Shown: positions 8,183 through 16,606, numbered from the stretch's first letter. The stretch: 64,000 bases of DNA from UBA4742 sp963785815 (GCA_963785815.1 CAWAWN010000003.1:868001-932000), one strand, 5' to 3'. The notes: generated from the sequence alone by a model not told the origin. Program-made: numbers and translations.

Positions 8183-8866
8183 GTGGCAGCGACCAGCGGC
8201 ATCCCGAAGCGACCGCAGGCGCCGCGGGTGGCGGCGGAGCTGACGTCGGGCGACGGCCTGGTCCTCGACGAGGACGCGGCCTGGACCGACGTGGACGTCT
8301 CGGGTGATTTCGGCCAGGCCACCGCCCCCGATGCGGCGGTGTTGGCGTCCCGCTTGACGAACGTGGTGTTGACCGGCGCCACCCTGGACCGGCTGCACGT
8401 GAGCGACTGCGTGGTGCTCGACTCGGAGTGGTCGGGGGTGCGTGCCGACGGGTGCGAGCTGACCCGGGTCGAGTTCCAGCGCTGCCGGATGTCGGGCCTG
8501 GTGCTCAGCCGGGCGCGGCTGCGTGACGTCCGCTTCGTCGACTGCCGACTCGACACGGCCAGCCTGCGCATGGCCCAGGGGGCCCGGGTCGCGTTCGAGG
8601 GGTGCGACCTGCGGGGGCTCGATGCCTACGACCTGGCCCTGGAGGACGCCCGGTTCGAAGGCTGCGACCTGACCGGCGCCGACCTGTCGGGGGCCGCCCT
8701 GGCCGGGGTGCGGCTGGTCGGTTCGACCCTGGCCGAGCTGCGGGGGGCCAAGGCCCTGGCCGGCGCGGTGATCGACTCGTCCCAGGTCGTCGCCGTGGGC
8801 CTCAGCCTCATGGCCGTCCTGAACATCACCATCGACGACGAGGCCGATCAGGTCGAACGTCGCTGA
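8183..8866 (+). CDS. Pentapeptide-repeat protein
   Basis: 227 aa. From about residue 50 onward the chain is made of five-residue repeats of the A(D/R)L/F-x-x form, such as LTNVVLTGATLDRLH, LSRARLRDVRF and CDLTGADLSGAALAGVRL. This predicts a right-handed quadrilateral beta-helix. Cys recurs at the fifth-position turns (DCV, GCE, RCR, DCR, GCD). Some family members mimic DNA and protect gyrase, but most have no known role. The GTG at 8183 is chosen because it follows GGATGGTGGGG and clears the divergent hydrolase. Confidence 0.82.
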   Translation: MAATSGIPKRPQAPRVAAELTSGDGLVLDEDAAWTDVDVSGDFGQATAPDAAVLASRLTNVVLTGATLDRLHVSDCVVLDSEWSGVRADGCELTRVEFQRCRMSGLVLSRARLRDVRFVDCRLDTASLRMAQGARVAFEGCDLRGLDAYDLALEDARFEGCDLTGADLSGAALAGVRLVGSTLAELRGAKALAGAVIDSSQVVAVGLSLMAVLNITIDDEADQVERR

Positions 8867-8989
8867 CCGGCCCTTGGGACCCGCGCGGTTAGGCACGGGG
8901 GGTGAACGAGAGGCCTCGTCCGATCCTCGCTGCACTGCGGTCGGACACCGACCGACCTCATGGGTCGGTGCCCCTGTCGGCGCACCTCC

Positions 8990-9358
8990 TCAGTCGAGGT
9001 GGTCGGCCGAGGCGAAGGTCACCGCGGCCGCGCTCGATGCGATCACCAGCATGGGCACGGCTCGGCGCAGGCCGACCTGACGGATGGCGAGCAGCGTGGC
9101 GGCGGCGTCGACCAGGTCGCCGATGCCGCCGGCCACGGCCCAACCTCTCACCGGTGTGCCTGCGGACAGGGCCTGGAGGGTTCCGGCTCCGATGGCCAGG
9201 TCGCGGGCGGCCAGGCCGCGCACGGCGGCCTTCGCCGCCCGATCGGAGGCGACGGGGCCCAGCCAGCGCCCGCCGGCTCGACCCGGGGAGGCGATCAGGG
9301 TGGCCCCGACCACCACGCGCCCCACGGCGAGCATGCGCATCAGTTGGCGGTGATCCAT
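8990..9358 (-). CDS. Small integral membrane protein, function unknown
   Basis: 122 aa, Ala/Gly/Val-rich, with about three to four hydrophobic segments (near residues 9-25, 50-65, 75-90 and 100-118). It resembles the small DUF4267-type membrane proteins, but I cannot assign it firmly. The ATG at 9358 (MDHRQLMRML) is preferred over an upstream start because the extension is charged and atypical. It lies just before tRNA-Val. Confidence 0.6.
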   Translation of the reverse strand: MDHRQLMRMLAVGRVVVGATLIASPGRAGGRWLGPVASDRAAKAAVRGLAARDLAIGAGTLQALSAGTPVRGWAVAGGIGDLVDAAATLLAIRQVGLRRAVPMLVIASSAAAVTFASADHLD

Positions 9359-9470
9359 GGGTCGAGTCTGGCACGGCGACCCGGGGTCGCCGTCGGGCCG
9401 CCGCTCGGCGGCACGCGCCACGGTTGTGATCCTCGAGCAGGTCGTCGCTGGTAGGGTGATCGCCCGCAGC

Positions 9471-9544
9471 GGACCGTTAGCTCAGTTGGTTAGAGCACCT
9501 GCATGACGCGCAGGGGGTCAGGGGTTCGAATCCCTTACGGTCCA
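9471..9544 (+). tRNA. tRNA-Val (GAC)
   Basis: The acceptor GGACCGT pairs with ACGGTCC (9537-9543), with discriminator A. The anticodon stem CCTGC/GCAGG has loop ATGACGC, giving anticodon GAC. The T arm contains GGTTCGAATCC. CCA is not encoded. Its 3' end directly abuts a truncated gene on the opposite strand, suggesting use as an integration or recombination site. Confidence 0.95.
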
Positions 9545-9613
9545 CGACGTGGCGGTGAGACCCGCGGGACCGGCACCGACGACGAGGATGGCGGTCTCGA
9601 CCTGGTCGATCAT
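9545..9613 (-). pseudogene. Truncated FAD-dependent monooxygenase (first ~23 codons only)
   Basis: An ATG overlapping the enoyl-CoA hydratase stop (ATGA) opens MIDQVETAILVVGAGPAGLTA. That is the N-terminal strand and GxGxxG dinucleotide-binding turn of a flavin monooxygenase. Coding character stops at the 3' end of tRNA-Val, where the frame runs into the tRNA and ends at 9518. It was evidently the next gene of the operon and was cut by an integration or deletion whose breakpoint is the tRNA end. Confidence 0.75.
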
Positions 9614-10425
9614 CGCGAGCGGTCCCGCGGCTCGGGCCCGCGGTTGAAGACGGGCCGGCGCTTCTCGACGAACGCCGTGATCCCTTCGTTCGCGTCCGGG
9701 GTGCCGATGGTCGCCAGCAAGGCGGCGCGCTCGGCGGCGAGCAGATCGTCGAGGGTCTTGTCCTCGGCATCGCGCAGCGCCTCGAGCATCAGCCGCACAG
9801 CCATCGCCGGCTGCGCCGCCAGCGCGCTCGCGAGCTCGACCGCCCGATCCTTCAGCTCCGCGAGTGGCCACACCTCGTGGACCAGGCCGATCCGCAAGGC
9901 CTCCGGCCCCGAGATCTTCTTCGAACGAAGGATCAGGTCGAGTGCGGACGCGGCGCCGACGCACTTGGCCAGGCGGGCCGAGCCGCCCCATGCGGGCGTG
10001 GTGCCCAACTCGAGCTCTGGGAGGCCGATCTGCGCGCCCTCGTCGGCGGCGAGCCTGAACGTGCATCCCAACGGCAGCTCGAGGCCCGCGCCCAGGCAGT
10101 AGCCGAACAGCGTGGCGACCGAAGGCTTTCCGAGCGACTCGATTCGCGCCACCAGCGCCAGCCGTCGATCGAAGAACGCATCAGGGCTTCCCGCCGCCGC
10201 GATGCCGGGACCGAGCTCCTTCAGGTTCATCCCGACCGAGAAGTTCGTGGTCCCCTCGGCCGTGAGCACGACGGCCCGGATCGAGTCGTCGGTCGCGATG
10301 TCGTCCAGGGCCTCCTCGAGTCGTCCAACGGTTGCGAGTGTGAACCGGTTGAGCGGGTCGTCGTTGATGGACAGCGCCGCGACGCCCTCGGCAGGCCGGG
10401 TGACGAGCAGTGGTTCGGTGGTCAT
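9610..10425 (-). CDS. Enoyl-CoA hydratase/isomerase family (crotonase) protein
   Basis: 271 aa. The crotonase fold is recognised from FSVGMNLKELGPG (oxyanion-hole region) and GYCLGAGLELPLGCTFRLA. The two catalytic glutamates of classic hydratases (Glu144/Glu164 of the rat enzyme) are only partly matched here (GLPELELGTTPAWGG), so it may be a hydratase, isomerase or ring-cleavage lyase. GGAGGG precedes the ATG. It overlaps both operon neighbours by ATGA, placing it after a flavin monooxygenase in the degradative operon. Confidence 0.85.
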   Translation of the reverse strand: MTTEPLLVTRPAEGVAALSINDDPLNRFTLATVGRLEEALDDIATDDSIRAVVLTAEGTTNFSVGMNLKELGPGIAAAGSPDAFFDRRLALVARIESLGKPSVATLFGYCLGAGLELPLGCTFRLAADEGAQIGLPELELGTTPAWGGSARLAKCVGAASALDLILRSKKISGPEALRIGLVHEVWPLAELKDRAVELASALAAQPAMAVRLMLEALRDAEDKTLDDLLAAERAALLATIGTPDANEGITAFVEKRRPVFNRGPEPRDRSR

Positions 10426-12083
10426 GGGCCCTCCGTGATGGTCGCGACGACCGAGCCGAGCTCGTCCGCGCTCGCGCTGTGGGTGGCCCGCCAGGCGACG
10501 TGCTGGTCCGGCCGGACCAGGAGGGCGCCGGTCGGGCCAACGCCACAGATCGTCGCCCACGACGGATCGACGTCGACATCGGTGCCGACGCGATGGTGCA
10601 CGACCGGCATGTGTCCGGGCCACGCGGCCGACCAGACGCCGTGATCGCCGAAGGTGACGAGCGTGAGGTGCGCGGGGTCGACGAGGTCGAGGGTCGAGTG
10701 CGGTGGTGCCGAGGCCCAGGCGTGGGGAAGGCGGGCGCCCGGGCGGGCGGTCGGGCGGTACGTGCGCGTCGGACTCTGTTCGATCGCTTCCCCATCCTGG
10801 ACGAGCGCGCCGCGCTCGTACACGTAGCCGACCTGCAGGCCGATCATGTCGAAGTGCTCGGCCTGCTCGTCGACCGCCGCCGAGATGGCCTCGGCGCGTG
10901 CGGGATCGCGTAGCGAGGTGTGGAGCCGCACCGTCGTGCGCTCGGCATCGGTGCCGAGCGCCTGCGCGAGCGTGATCATCTTGACGGCGTTGGACAGCGA
11001 CTGGTGCGCGTTGTTGTGGGCGACCGGCAGTCGTTCGGACGCGTAGGTGTCGAGGATCGCTGGCCCAGCCCAGCCCTGTTCGACCGCGGCCAGGCGCCAC
11101 ATCAGGCCGTGGATGTCCTGCGCGCCGGTGTTCAGCCCGAGTCCGCCGGTCGGAGGGAACCGGTGGGCCGCGTCACCCGCGAGGAAGATGCGACCACAGT
11201 GCATCCCGTCGGCGACCTGCGCGCTCATCCTCCACGTGCCGACCCCGACGATGTCGATGTCGGCGTGGACGCCGATGGCTTCGAGCACGATGCGCCGGCA
11301 CCGGTCGATGTCGTAGTCGTCGGCGGTCTCGGCGTCCGCGTCGTACGGACGCATGAACACCCACTCCCGATCGATGTCGTGCGCGACGAACACGCCTTCG
11401 GCCTCGGGGTCGAGCACGAAGTGCAACACGCCGGGACGGTCCGCGACGAGTGACCGGAGATCGGCGGCGAAGTGGATCATCACGAAGCTCTGGAGCAGCG
11501 CCGGGCCGTCCATGGCGATGCCGGTCGCCTGGCGCACACGGCTGCCGGCACCGTCGCAACCGATCAGGTGACGGCTGCGGATGGTGGAGGTTCGGGCGGT
11601 GGCGCGATCAACCACCACGCACGTGACGCCCGCTTCGTCCTGCGTCGCCGACTCCCACTGTTGTCCGTAGCGCAACTCGGCGCCCGCCGTTGCCCGCAGC
11701 TCCTCGGCGAGGATCGGTTCGAGCCGGTGCTGTGACAGGTTGCGCATCGGGGTCGGTGTGATCGACGGGTCGTCGATGCTCTGGCGTTCGTACGGCAGCC
11801 GGCCGATCAGCTCGCCGCCAAGTCGGGTGACGAAGTTGACGTGGCTGGAATCCTCGATCGCGGCGGCGGCGCTCGTGAGACGTTCCATGTCGAGGCCGGC
11901 CTGGCGGAAGATCTCGAAGGTGCGCGCGTTGATCGCGTGCGCCGCGGGAGCGCGCTGCGGGCCGTCTCGCCGCTCCAGGACGATCGTGCGCAGCCCGGCG
12001 CGTGCGCCCAGGATCCCGGCGAGCAGACCGACGGGCCCCGCGCCGACGACCACGACGTCGAACTCGAGCTCGTCCGTCGTCAC
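10422..12083 (-). CDS. FAD-dependent aromatic monooxygenase (PheA/TfdB/MhpA-type)
   Basis: 553 aa. The FAD motif GAGPVGLLAGILGARAG is near the N-terminus, followed by LERRDGPQRAPAAHAIN. A second motif, CDGAGSRVR, and the GD motif FLAGDAAHRFPPTGGLGLN are all present. The C-terminal thioredoxin-like domain is typical of class A phenol-hydroxylase-like enzymes. Likely reaction: NAD(P)H- and O2-dependent ring hydroxylation. The GTG at 12083 overlaps the SDR stop; the tail overlaps the hydratase start. Confidence 0.88.
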   Translation of the reverse strand: MTTDELEFDVVVVGAGPVGLLAGILGARAGLRTIVLERRDGPQRAPAAHAINARTFEIFRQAGLDMERLTSAAAAIEDSSHVNFVTRLGGELIGRLPYERQSIDDPSITPTPMRNLSQHRLEPILAEELRATAGAELRYGQQWESATQDEAGVTCVVVDRATARTSTIRSRHLIGCDGAGSRVRQATGIAMDGPALLQSFVMIHFAADLRSLVADRPGVLHFVLDPEAEGVFVAHDIDREWVFMRPYDADAETADDYDIDRCRRIVLEAIGVHADIDIVGVGTWRMSAQVADGMHCGRIFLAGDAAHRFPPTGGLGLNTGAQDIHGLMWRLAAVEQGWAGPAILDTYASERLPVAHNNAHQSLSNAVKMITLAQALGTDAERTTVRLHTSLRDPARAEAISAAVDEQAEHFDMIGLQVGYVYERGALVQDGEAIEQSPTRTYRPTARPGARLPHAWASAPPHSTLDLVDPAHLTLVTFGDHGVWSAAWPGHMPVVHHRVGTDVDVDPSWATICGVGPTGALLVRPDQHVAWRATHSASADELGSVVATITEGP

Positions 12084-12859
12084 AGGAGACCCGCGTAGCT
12101 GGCGCCGTCGAGTTGGATCGACTGACCTGACACGAAGCCGGCATGGGCGCTGCACAGGAACGCACACATCGCGCCGAGCTCCTCAGGACGGCCGAGGCGG
12201 TTGGCCGCGATCGTGGCTCGCATCGCGTCATAGGCCTCGTCGATCGTGATGCCGGCGAGAGTGGCGTGCAGTTCGGCCATCTGTCGTTGCCGCGCCGTGT
12301 CGAAGCGTTCGGGGAGCAGGTTGTTGATCGTCACGTTGGCCGCGGCGACGTCGCGCGACAGCGCCTTGCTCATCGACGTCAGCCCGGTGCGCGCGCCCGT
12401 GCTCAGCCCCATCGCTGACATCGGTGTCTTCACCATCGCCGACGTGATGTTGACGATCCGGCCGAACCGCCGCGCCACCATCCCGTCGATCACGGCCCGC
12501 ATGAGCAGCACGGGTGTGATCATGTTGGCGTCGAGCGCGGCGACCCACTCGTCGCGCTGCCAGTCTTGGAAGCGGCCGGGCGACGGCCCGCCGTTGTTGT
12601 TGACGAGGATGTCGGGCTCGGGACACGCGTCGAGCAACGCCGCTCGTGTCTCCTCCTCTCCGACGTCGCCCGCGACTGGAGCCACGTCGACGCCGTGGCG
12701 AGATCGAAGCTCGTCGGCCGCAGTCGCGAGAGCAGCTGCATCGCGCCCGTTGACCACTACATGCACACCCTCGGCCGCCAACGCATCGGCGCACGCGTAC
12801 CCGAGTCCGCGACTCGACGCGCAGATGATCGCCCGGCGCCCGCTGATCCCGAGGTCCAT
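12080..12859 (-). CDS. SDR-family oxidoreductase lacking the canonical YxxxK
   Basis: 259 aa. The cofactor motif CASSRGLG and NNNGG are present, and NITSAM supplies the Ser strand. Where Tyr-x-x-x-Lys is expected the sequence reads LSTGARTGL. This LSxxxR variant is known in a subset of 3-oxoacyl-reductase-like SDRs, so catalysis must differ or the substrate be unusual. The ATG at 12859 lies 2 bp after the VOC stop; the 3' end overlaps the monooxygenase start (GTGA). It is part of the degradative operon. Confidence 0.85.
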   Translation of the reverse strand: MDLGISGRRAIICASSRGLGYACADALAAEGVHVVVNGRDAAALATAADELRSRHGVDVAPVAGDVGEEETRAALLDACPEPDILVNNNGGPSPGRFQDWQRDEWVAALDANMITPVLLMRAVIDGMVARRFGRIVNITSAMVKTPMSAMGLSTGARTGLTSMSKALSRDVAAANVTINNLLPERFDTARQRQMAELHATLAGITIDEAYDAMRATIAANRLGRPEELGAMCAFLCSAHAGFVSGQSIQLDGASYAGLL

Positions 12860-12861
12860 GT

Positions 12862-13416
12862 CTATGGGCGCGCTGACGCGAGGCGGTCCGCGAGCGCTTG
12901 CTGCCACTGGGCGAGCGGCTGGAACTCCGCCTTGTCCTCGAGCGCGGCGCGCGTCGTGGCTTCCACGTCCGCGTCGCTCAGGCCGAGGTCGATGCTCTCG
13001 ACGTAGGGCTGCGCGACGTGGAACGGCGTGTCGACGAAGACCTCGAGCCCGTTGCCCTCGGGGTCGGAGAAGTAGATGGACCAGGCGTTGCCGTGCGAGA
13101 CCGGGATGATGTCGTGGACGTCGGCCGCCTCGAGCTCGGCCTGGACGGCGCGCAGGTCGTCGAGGTTGCCGGTGCGGAACGCCAGGTGGTCGGCCAGCAC
13201 GAACTGGTGGTCGCCCACCGGGAGCCCCGACACCAGCAGGATCTGGTGGTGGGCGGTGGGATCTTGCGAGATGAACGCCAGCTCGCTGTCCGGCCCGGCC
13301 TCTCCGCGGTTGGTCACGTGGAAGCCGAGGACCTCCGTGTAGAAGGCAACCATCGCGTCGAGATCGCGCACGGCGATCGTGACGTGGCCGAGGGTCAAGC
13401 GGGGCGCGGCAGTCAT
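12862..13416 (-). CDS. VOC-superfamily (extradiol-dioxygenase/glyoxalase-like) protein
   Basis: 184 aa. The repeated beta-alpha-beta-beta-beta modules carry likely metal ligands: His in LGHVTIAVRD, His in LADHLAFRT and Glu in GNGLEVFVD. This 2-His-1-Glu pattern matches extradiol ring-cleaving dioxygenases. It is the first gene of the operon, 11 bp from the 16-bp palindrome that probably binds the divergent TetR. Inferred role: ring opening of a hydroxylated aromatic; glyoxalase-like function is the alternative. Confidence 0.82.
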   Translation of the reverse strand: MTAAPRLTLGHVTIAVRDLDAMVAFYTEVLGFHVTNRGEAGPDSELAFISQDPTAHHQILLVSGLPVGDHQFVLADHLAFRTGNLDDLRAVQAELEAADVHDIIPVSHGNAWSIYFSDPEGNGLEVFVDTPFHVAQPYVESIDLGLSDADVEATTRAALEDKAEFQPLAQWQQALADRLASARP

Positions 13417-13426
13417 AATGGGAGTA

Positions 13427-13442
13427 TCCTCAATATTGAGGA
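13427..13442. promoter_or_regulatory. Predicted TetR operator
   Basis: TCCTCAATATTGAGGA is a perfect 16-bp palindrome. It lies between the divergent VOC (start 13416) and TetR (start 13472) genes, the standard position for a TetR autorepressor that also controls the catabolic operon. Confidence 0.75.
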
Positions 13443-13471
13443 ATCTGTCAACTCTGTGCTAGCGTGTGCGC

Positions 13472-14153
13472 ATGCCGGTGACGACCGCTCAGCCCACGCG
13501 TGGACACCGGAAGAAGGCGCGAACCCGGGCACTTCTCCTTCGTGCGGCGGCTGAGGTGATCGCCGAGCGGGGCGAGGGATTCTCGATCACCGATGTCGTC
13601 GAGCGCGCCGGCGTGTCGAACGGGACCTTCTACAACTACTTCGACGATCGTGACGACCTCGTCGATCAGCTCGTCGGTGTGATGATCGGCGACTTCACGG
13701 CCGGGGCGGCGGCGATCGTCGGAGGTCGCGACGCGGCACTGCCGCGTCGCGACCATCTCGGCGATGGTCCTGGTGTGGGCGACGACGTCACCGGTCCTGG
13801 CGCGTGCGGTGCTCCGCCTCGAGGTGTTGCATCGTTCCGACCTCGACACCGCGTTGTTCGGGTACCTCCGTCAGGATCTCGCCGATGGCGTCGCGGCCGG
13901 CGCGTTCACCGGTCGAGCGGACTCCGCCACCGTGGACGCGGTTGCGGGGGTGCTCTTCATGGCGTCGCGTCGGCTGGCCGAGTCAGGACCCGACCAGGGG
14001 TATCAGGAGTCGGTCATCGCCCGACTGCTGTTGTCGCTCGGTGTTGCTGCTCGCAAGGCCCACCCGACTGCCGCGCGGGCCGTGGCCGATGCCCAGCCGC
14101 GCATGGTCGCGTTGGCGGACGTCGCGGGTGGCGCGCCGGCCATCCGCCGTTGA
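13472..14153 (+). pseudogene. TetR-family regulator with +1 frameshift
   Basis: Codons 1-90 give a TetR DNA-binding domain: helix-turn-helix FSITDVVERAGVSNGTFYNYF. Near 13742 one extra C breaks the frame after GGRDAAL. The ligand-binding domain resumes in another frame (RVATISAMVLVWATTSPVLARAV) and runs to TGA at 14153. Removing one base yields a normal ~226-aa protein. If the shift is real, the catabolic operon would be derepressed; a sequencing or assembly error is equally possible. It is divergent from the VOC operon, with the palindrome at 13427-13442 between them. Confidence 0.8.
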
Positions 14154-14226
14154 CCGCCCACCGAGCCGCGGACGTGAGGACCCGAGGTGAGTCGCGACCG
14201 TGCGATGGATGTCGAGGTTCCGAGGG

Positions 14227-14241
14227 ATCGCGTCCCGCGAT
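14227..14241. terminator. Weak hairpin between convergent genes
   Basis: ATCGCG-TCC-CGCGAT forms a 6-bp stem between the TetR gene (+) and the flavoprotein (-). There is no U-tract. It could serve as a terminator for one or both transcripts. Confidence 0.3.
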
Positions 14242-14297
14242 GCTGCCCGCGTGCACCTCCCCGCACGAGTCGGTCGACCTGGCTGGGGATCGATCGC

Positions 14298-15704
14298 TCA
14301 GCGGTGGTCGCCGGGTTCGCCCGGCTCGTGGGCGAACGTCGCGAGGTGGGCGAGTCCGGCTTCGGCATGGGTCTCCAGGCGGGCCGCAGCTCGACGGACC
14401 GTGGGCGCCTCACGTTGGGCCTCCTCGATGCGGGCCGGGTTCAGCGCGCACCCGTTGGCCCAGGCCGCGATGTCGGCCTCGCGGCTGTACGTGCGGGTGG
14501 CCCGCGCTCCCCGCACCTGCATCCGGGCCCAGGACGTGGGGTCGTCCGGCAGCACGTTCGGCGGGCAGAGCCGGTTGCGCTCCCCGTCGTGGTCGCGGGT
14601 GGCTTCGACGTAGCCGATGAGGGCGGCGCCGAAGCAGGGGAAGCCGGCTCTGACGGTCTGGAGCCGGATGAGGTCGGGCTGCCAGATGGATGCCATCGGC
14701 GGGTAGGCGAGGCCCGAGGCGGCGCAGTGCACGACCAGCGACCCGGGGGGCAGTGCGACGCGGCCGGCGTCGAGGACCAACTCTTTGCGGGTGGCTCGCC
14801 GGAGGTGGCCGAGGCGCACCACCCGGGTGATGGTGCGCAACAGGTCGAGCTCCCAGGTTCCGAGCGTCGGCACCTTGGCCATCGTGGGCGTCACCGTCGG
14901 ATCGATGCGCAGCATGACGCCGCAAGCCTCGAGGCGGAGGAACACCTCGTCGAGCGACCCTGCGCCCGAGGCTGCCTCCATCGTGTCGGCGGACAGGCCG
15001 ATGGCGACGGCGGGATCGGGCTGCACGGTGGCGCGGTTGAGCATCCAGGGGTCTCTCGGTCGCACCCAGATGATGCGGTCGGGGTCGACCCCGTTGGTCA
15101 GCAGCCACACGATCCCGTCGGTGGCGGTCTTGCCCGAGCCGACGACGACGTAGTGCTGCGGGGCGGCCGACAGCCGCGCCAGCTCGTTGATCGGCACCAC
15201 GGGCACCCCGTCGTCGACGGCGAAGGGCGCCGGGGTGGTCGCCGGGATGGTCGGCGACAGGTAGGTCGCGTCGACGACACGCCGGCGGGCGTGGACCCGG
15301 GTGGTGTCGCCGGACACGAGCGAGGTGACCAGATGCGACGAGCCGTCGAACCGGTGCTCGCTGCCCCCCAGGTAGGTGACCTGGCCGGAGCCGACGAACC
15401 GACCGTGCAGCACGTCGTCGAAGTAGGACTGGATCTGTGGTTGGCGGGCCCGCTCCTGCAGGCCCTCCTCGGGGCCCGCCGGCTGCGTGGTGCCGTCGCC
15501 CAACACGGTGGAGGCCACGCCGTAGAAGACCGATGCCTGGTGCAGCCGCACGAACGGGTAGGCGTCGAGCCAGTGGCCCCCGGCGGCGTGACGCCGATCG
15601 ACCAGGGTCACGTGCACGTCGGAGTGGTCGATCAGCGCATCGGTGAACGCCATCCCCATGGCGCCGGCGCCGACCACGAGGTAGTCCGTCTCCAGGGTTC
15701 GCAT
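14298..15704 (-). CDS. NAD(P)/FAD-binding oxidoreductase (flavin-monooxygenase-like)
   Basis: 468 aa. The N-terminal FAD motif is VVGAGAMGMAF, followed by VDRRHAAGGHW (GGxW as in FMO-type enzymes). A second dinucleotide motif, VVVGSGKTATDG, lies mid-protein. The two nucleotide folds suggest a two-dinucleotide-binding flavoprotein, but the FMO fingerprint (FxGxxxHxxxY) is not evident, so the reaction is unknown. ATG at 15704 has GGAG 6 bp upstream; a GTG two codons earlier is less well placed. Confidence 0.75.
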   Translation of the reverse strand: MRTLETDYLVVGAGAMGMAFTDALIDHSDVHVTLVDRRHAAGGHWLDAYPFVRLHQASVFYGVASTVLGDGTTQPAGPEEGLQERARQPQIQSYFDDVLHGRFVGSGQVTYLGGSEHRFDGSSHLVTSLVSGDTTRVHARRRVVDATYLSPTIPATTPAPFAVDDGVPVVPINELARLSAAPQHYVVVGSGKTATDGIVWLLTNGVDPDRIIWVRPRDPWMLNRATVQPDPAVAIGLSADTMEAASGAGSLDEVFLRLEACGVMLRIDPTVTPTMAKVPTLGTWELDLLRTITRVVRLGHLRRATRKELVLDAGRVALPPGSLVVHCAASGLAYPPMASIWQPDLIRLQTVRAGFPCFGAALIGYVEATRDHDGERNRLCPPNVLPDDPTSWARMQVRGARATRTYSREADIAAWANGCALNPARIEEAQREAPTVRRAAARLETHAEAGLAHLATFAHEPGEPGDHR

Positions 15705-15841
15705 GCTCACTCCGTCGTCTGTCTCTCGTCACCCATGGTGGTCGATGCCGGGCACGACCGCGGCGGCATGGCCGGTTCCGGCTCGGCCCGGGTCAGGCCG
15801 GGGTCGCGGTCGGCGGGAGCGGAGCGGGCACCCGGCGCCGA

Positions 15842-16201
15842 TCAGTAGCTGAAGGTGGTGGCGCCATCGCCGATCCACTCCCACATGGGCACGGTCCCGC
15901 CGATCCGGGCGTTGGCCACCAGGGTCGACTCGTCGAGCTGCCGGGCGTTGAAGCAGAGCGGGCACACGAGCAGCTCGCCGCCGGCCTTCTCGTAGCGGGC
16001 CATCAGCTCGGCGATCGGTGGGCACCCCTCGCAGGCCGTGCCGCAGGCGATGCCCTGGGTGGCCAGCCGGACCGCCTCCTTGGTGAGGAAGGTGAGCGTC
16101 GGACGGCCGCCCTCGGCGGCTGCGACCGCGACCAGCAGGGCCACGGTCACCTTCTCGGGGTCCTCGAGGCCCGTGGTGAGGCTGATGGCCGCCTTGCTCA
16201 T
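15842..16201 (-). CDS. DsrE-family sulfur-relay-like protein
   Basis: 119 aa. It opens with a DsrE/DsrF-type strand and helix (ISLTTGLEDPEKVTVALLVAVAAA). Cysteines cluster at CGTACEGCPP and CPLCFNAR, positions where DsrE-like proteins carry persulfides or metals. The ATG overlaps the stop of the DUF4242 gene (ATGA), so the two are co-translated. Inferred role: soluble sulfur or metal handling; no other sulfur-relay gene is adjacent. Confidence 0.8.
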   Translation of the reverse strand: MSKAAISLTTGLEDPEKVTVALLVAVAAAEGGRPTLTFLTKEAVRLATQGIACGTACEGCPPIAELMARYEKAGGELLVCPLCFNARQLDESTLVANARIGGTVPMWEWIGDGATTFSY

Positions 16202-16479
16202 CGTCCGCCCTCCGCCGTGGTCGGGTCGATGACGGCCGCGACCTCGAGCACGGCGTCGACGGGGAAGCCTCCGCAGCGGCCGTGCTCGCGGACGAGCTCC
16301 TCGTTGGCCGCGATGTAGACGCAGGTGATCTTGTCGTCGGAGACGTAGCTGTGGACCCACTGGATGTCGGGCCCGAGGTCGCGCAGGACGCCGTTGGACT
16401 TCTCGGTGATCGCGGCCAGGGCGGGGGCGTCCATCTGGGCGGCGCCGGGGACCGTGCGCTCGATGAGGTACTTGGGCAT
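16198..16479 (-). CDS. DUF4242 (SCO4226-like nickel-binding fold) protein
   Basis: 93 aa, with MPKYLIERTVPGA at the start, WVHSYVSDDKITCVYIA in the middle and GGFPVDAVLEV at the end. These are hallmarks of DUF4242, a ferredoxin-like fold; the Streptomyces member SCO4226 binds nickel. The function is unknown. It is the first gene of a two-gene operon with the DsrE-like protein and is divergent from the HD-GYP-LuxR gene. Confidence 0.8.
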   Translation of the reverse strand: MPKYLIERTVPGAAQMDAPALAAITEKSNGVLRDLGPDIQWVHSYVSDDKITCVYIAANEELVREHGRCGGFPVDAVLEVAAVIDPTTAEGGR

Positions 16480-16606
16480 GTCGTGCTCCGTTCTGGGATG
16501 CGGTGGGGTTGCTGTGAGCGACCGTATGACGGGGCCGTCCGCCTGCCATGGGGTGTTCACCCCATGGCCGGGGCGCTGGCCGGCCCGCCGGTACGCTCTG
16601 GTCCTC

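Larger units (their letters stand above)
9545..14160. mobile_element. Putative acquired segment adjoining tRNA-Val (no integrase seen)
   Basis: The block holds a catabolic-looking operon (VOC, SDR, flavin monooxygenase, enoyl-CoA hydratase, truncated second monooxygenase) plus its TetR regulator. The left edge coincides exactly with the tRNA-Val 3' end and severs a gene. By eye the codons are less GC-biased than the flanks. No integrase and no second copy of the tRNA 3' end were found on the right, so the right boundary is a guess just after the TetR gene. Confidence 0.4.

Noticed and set aside
14154..14297. Search for a right-hand attachment repeat of the tRNA-Val 3' end
   Set aside because: No copy of the T-arm/acceptor sequence (GGTTCGAATCC, ACGGTCC) was seen in this gap or the next few kb, so island boundaries remain unproven.
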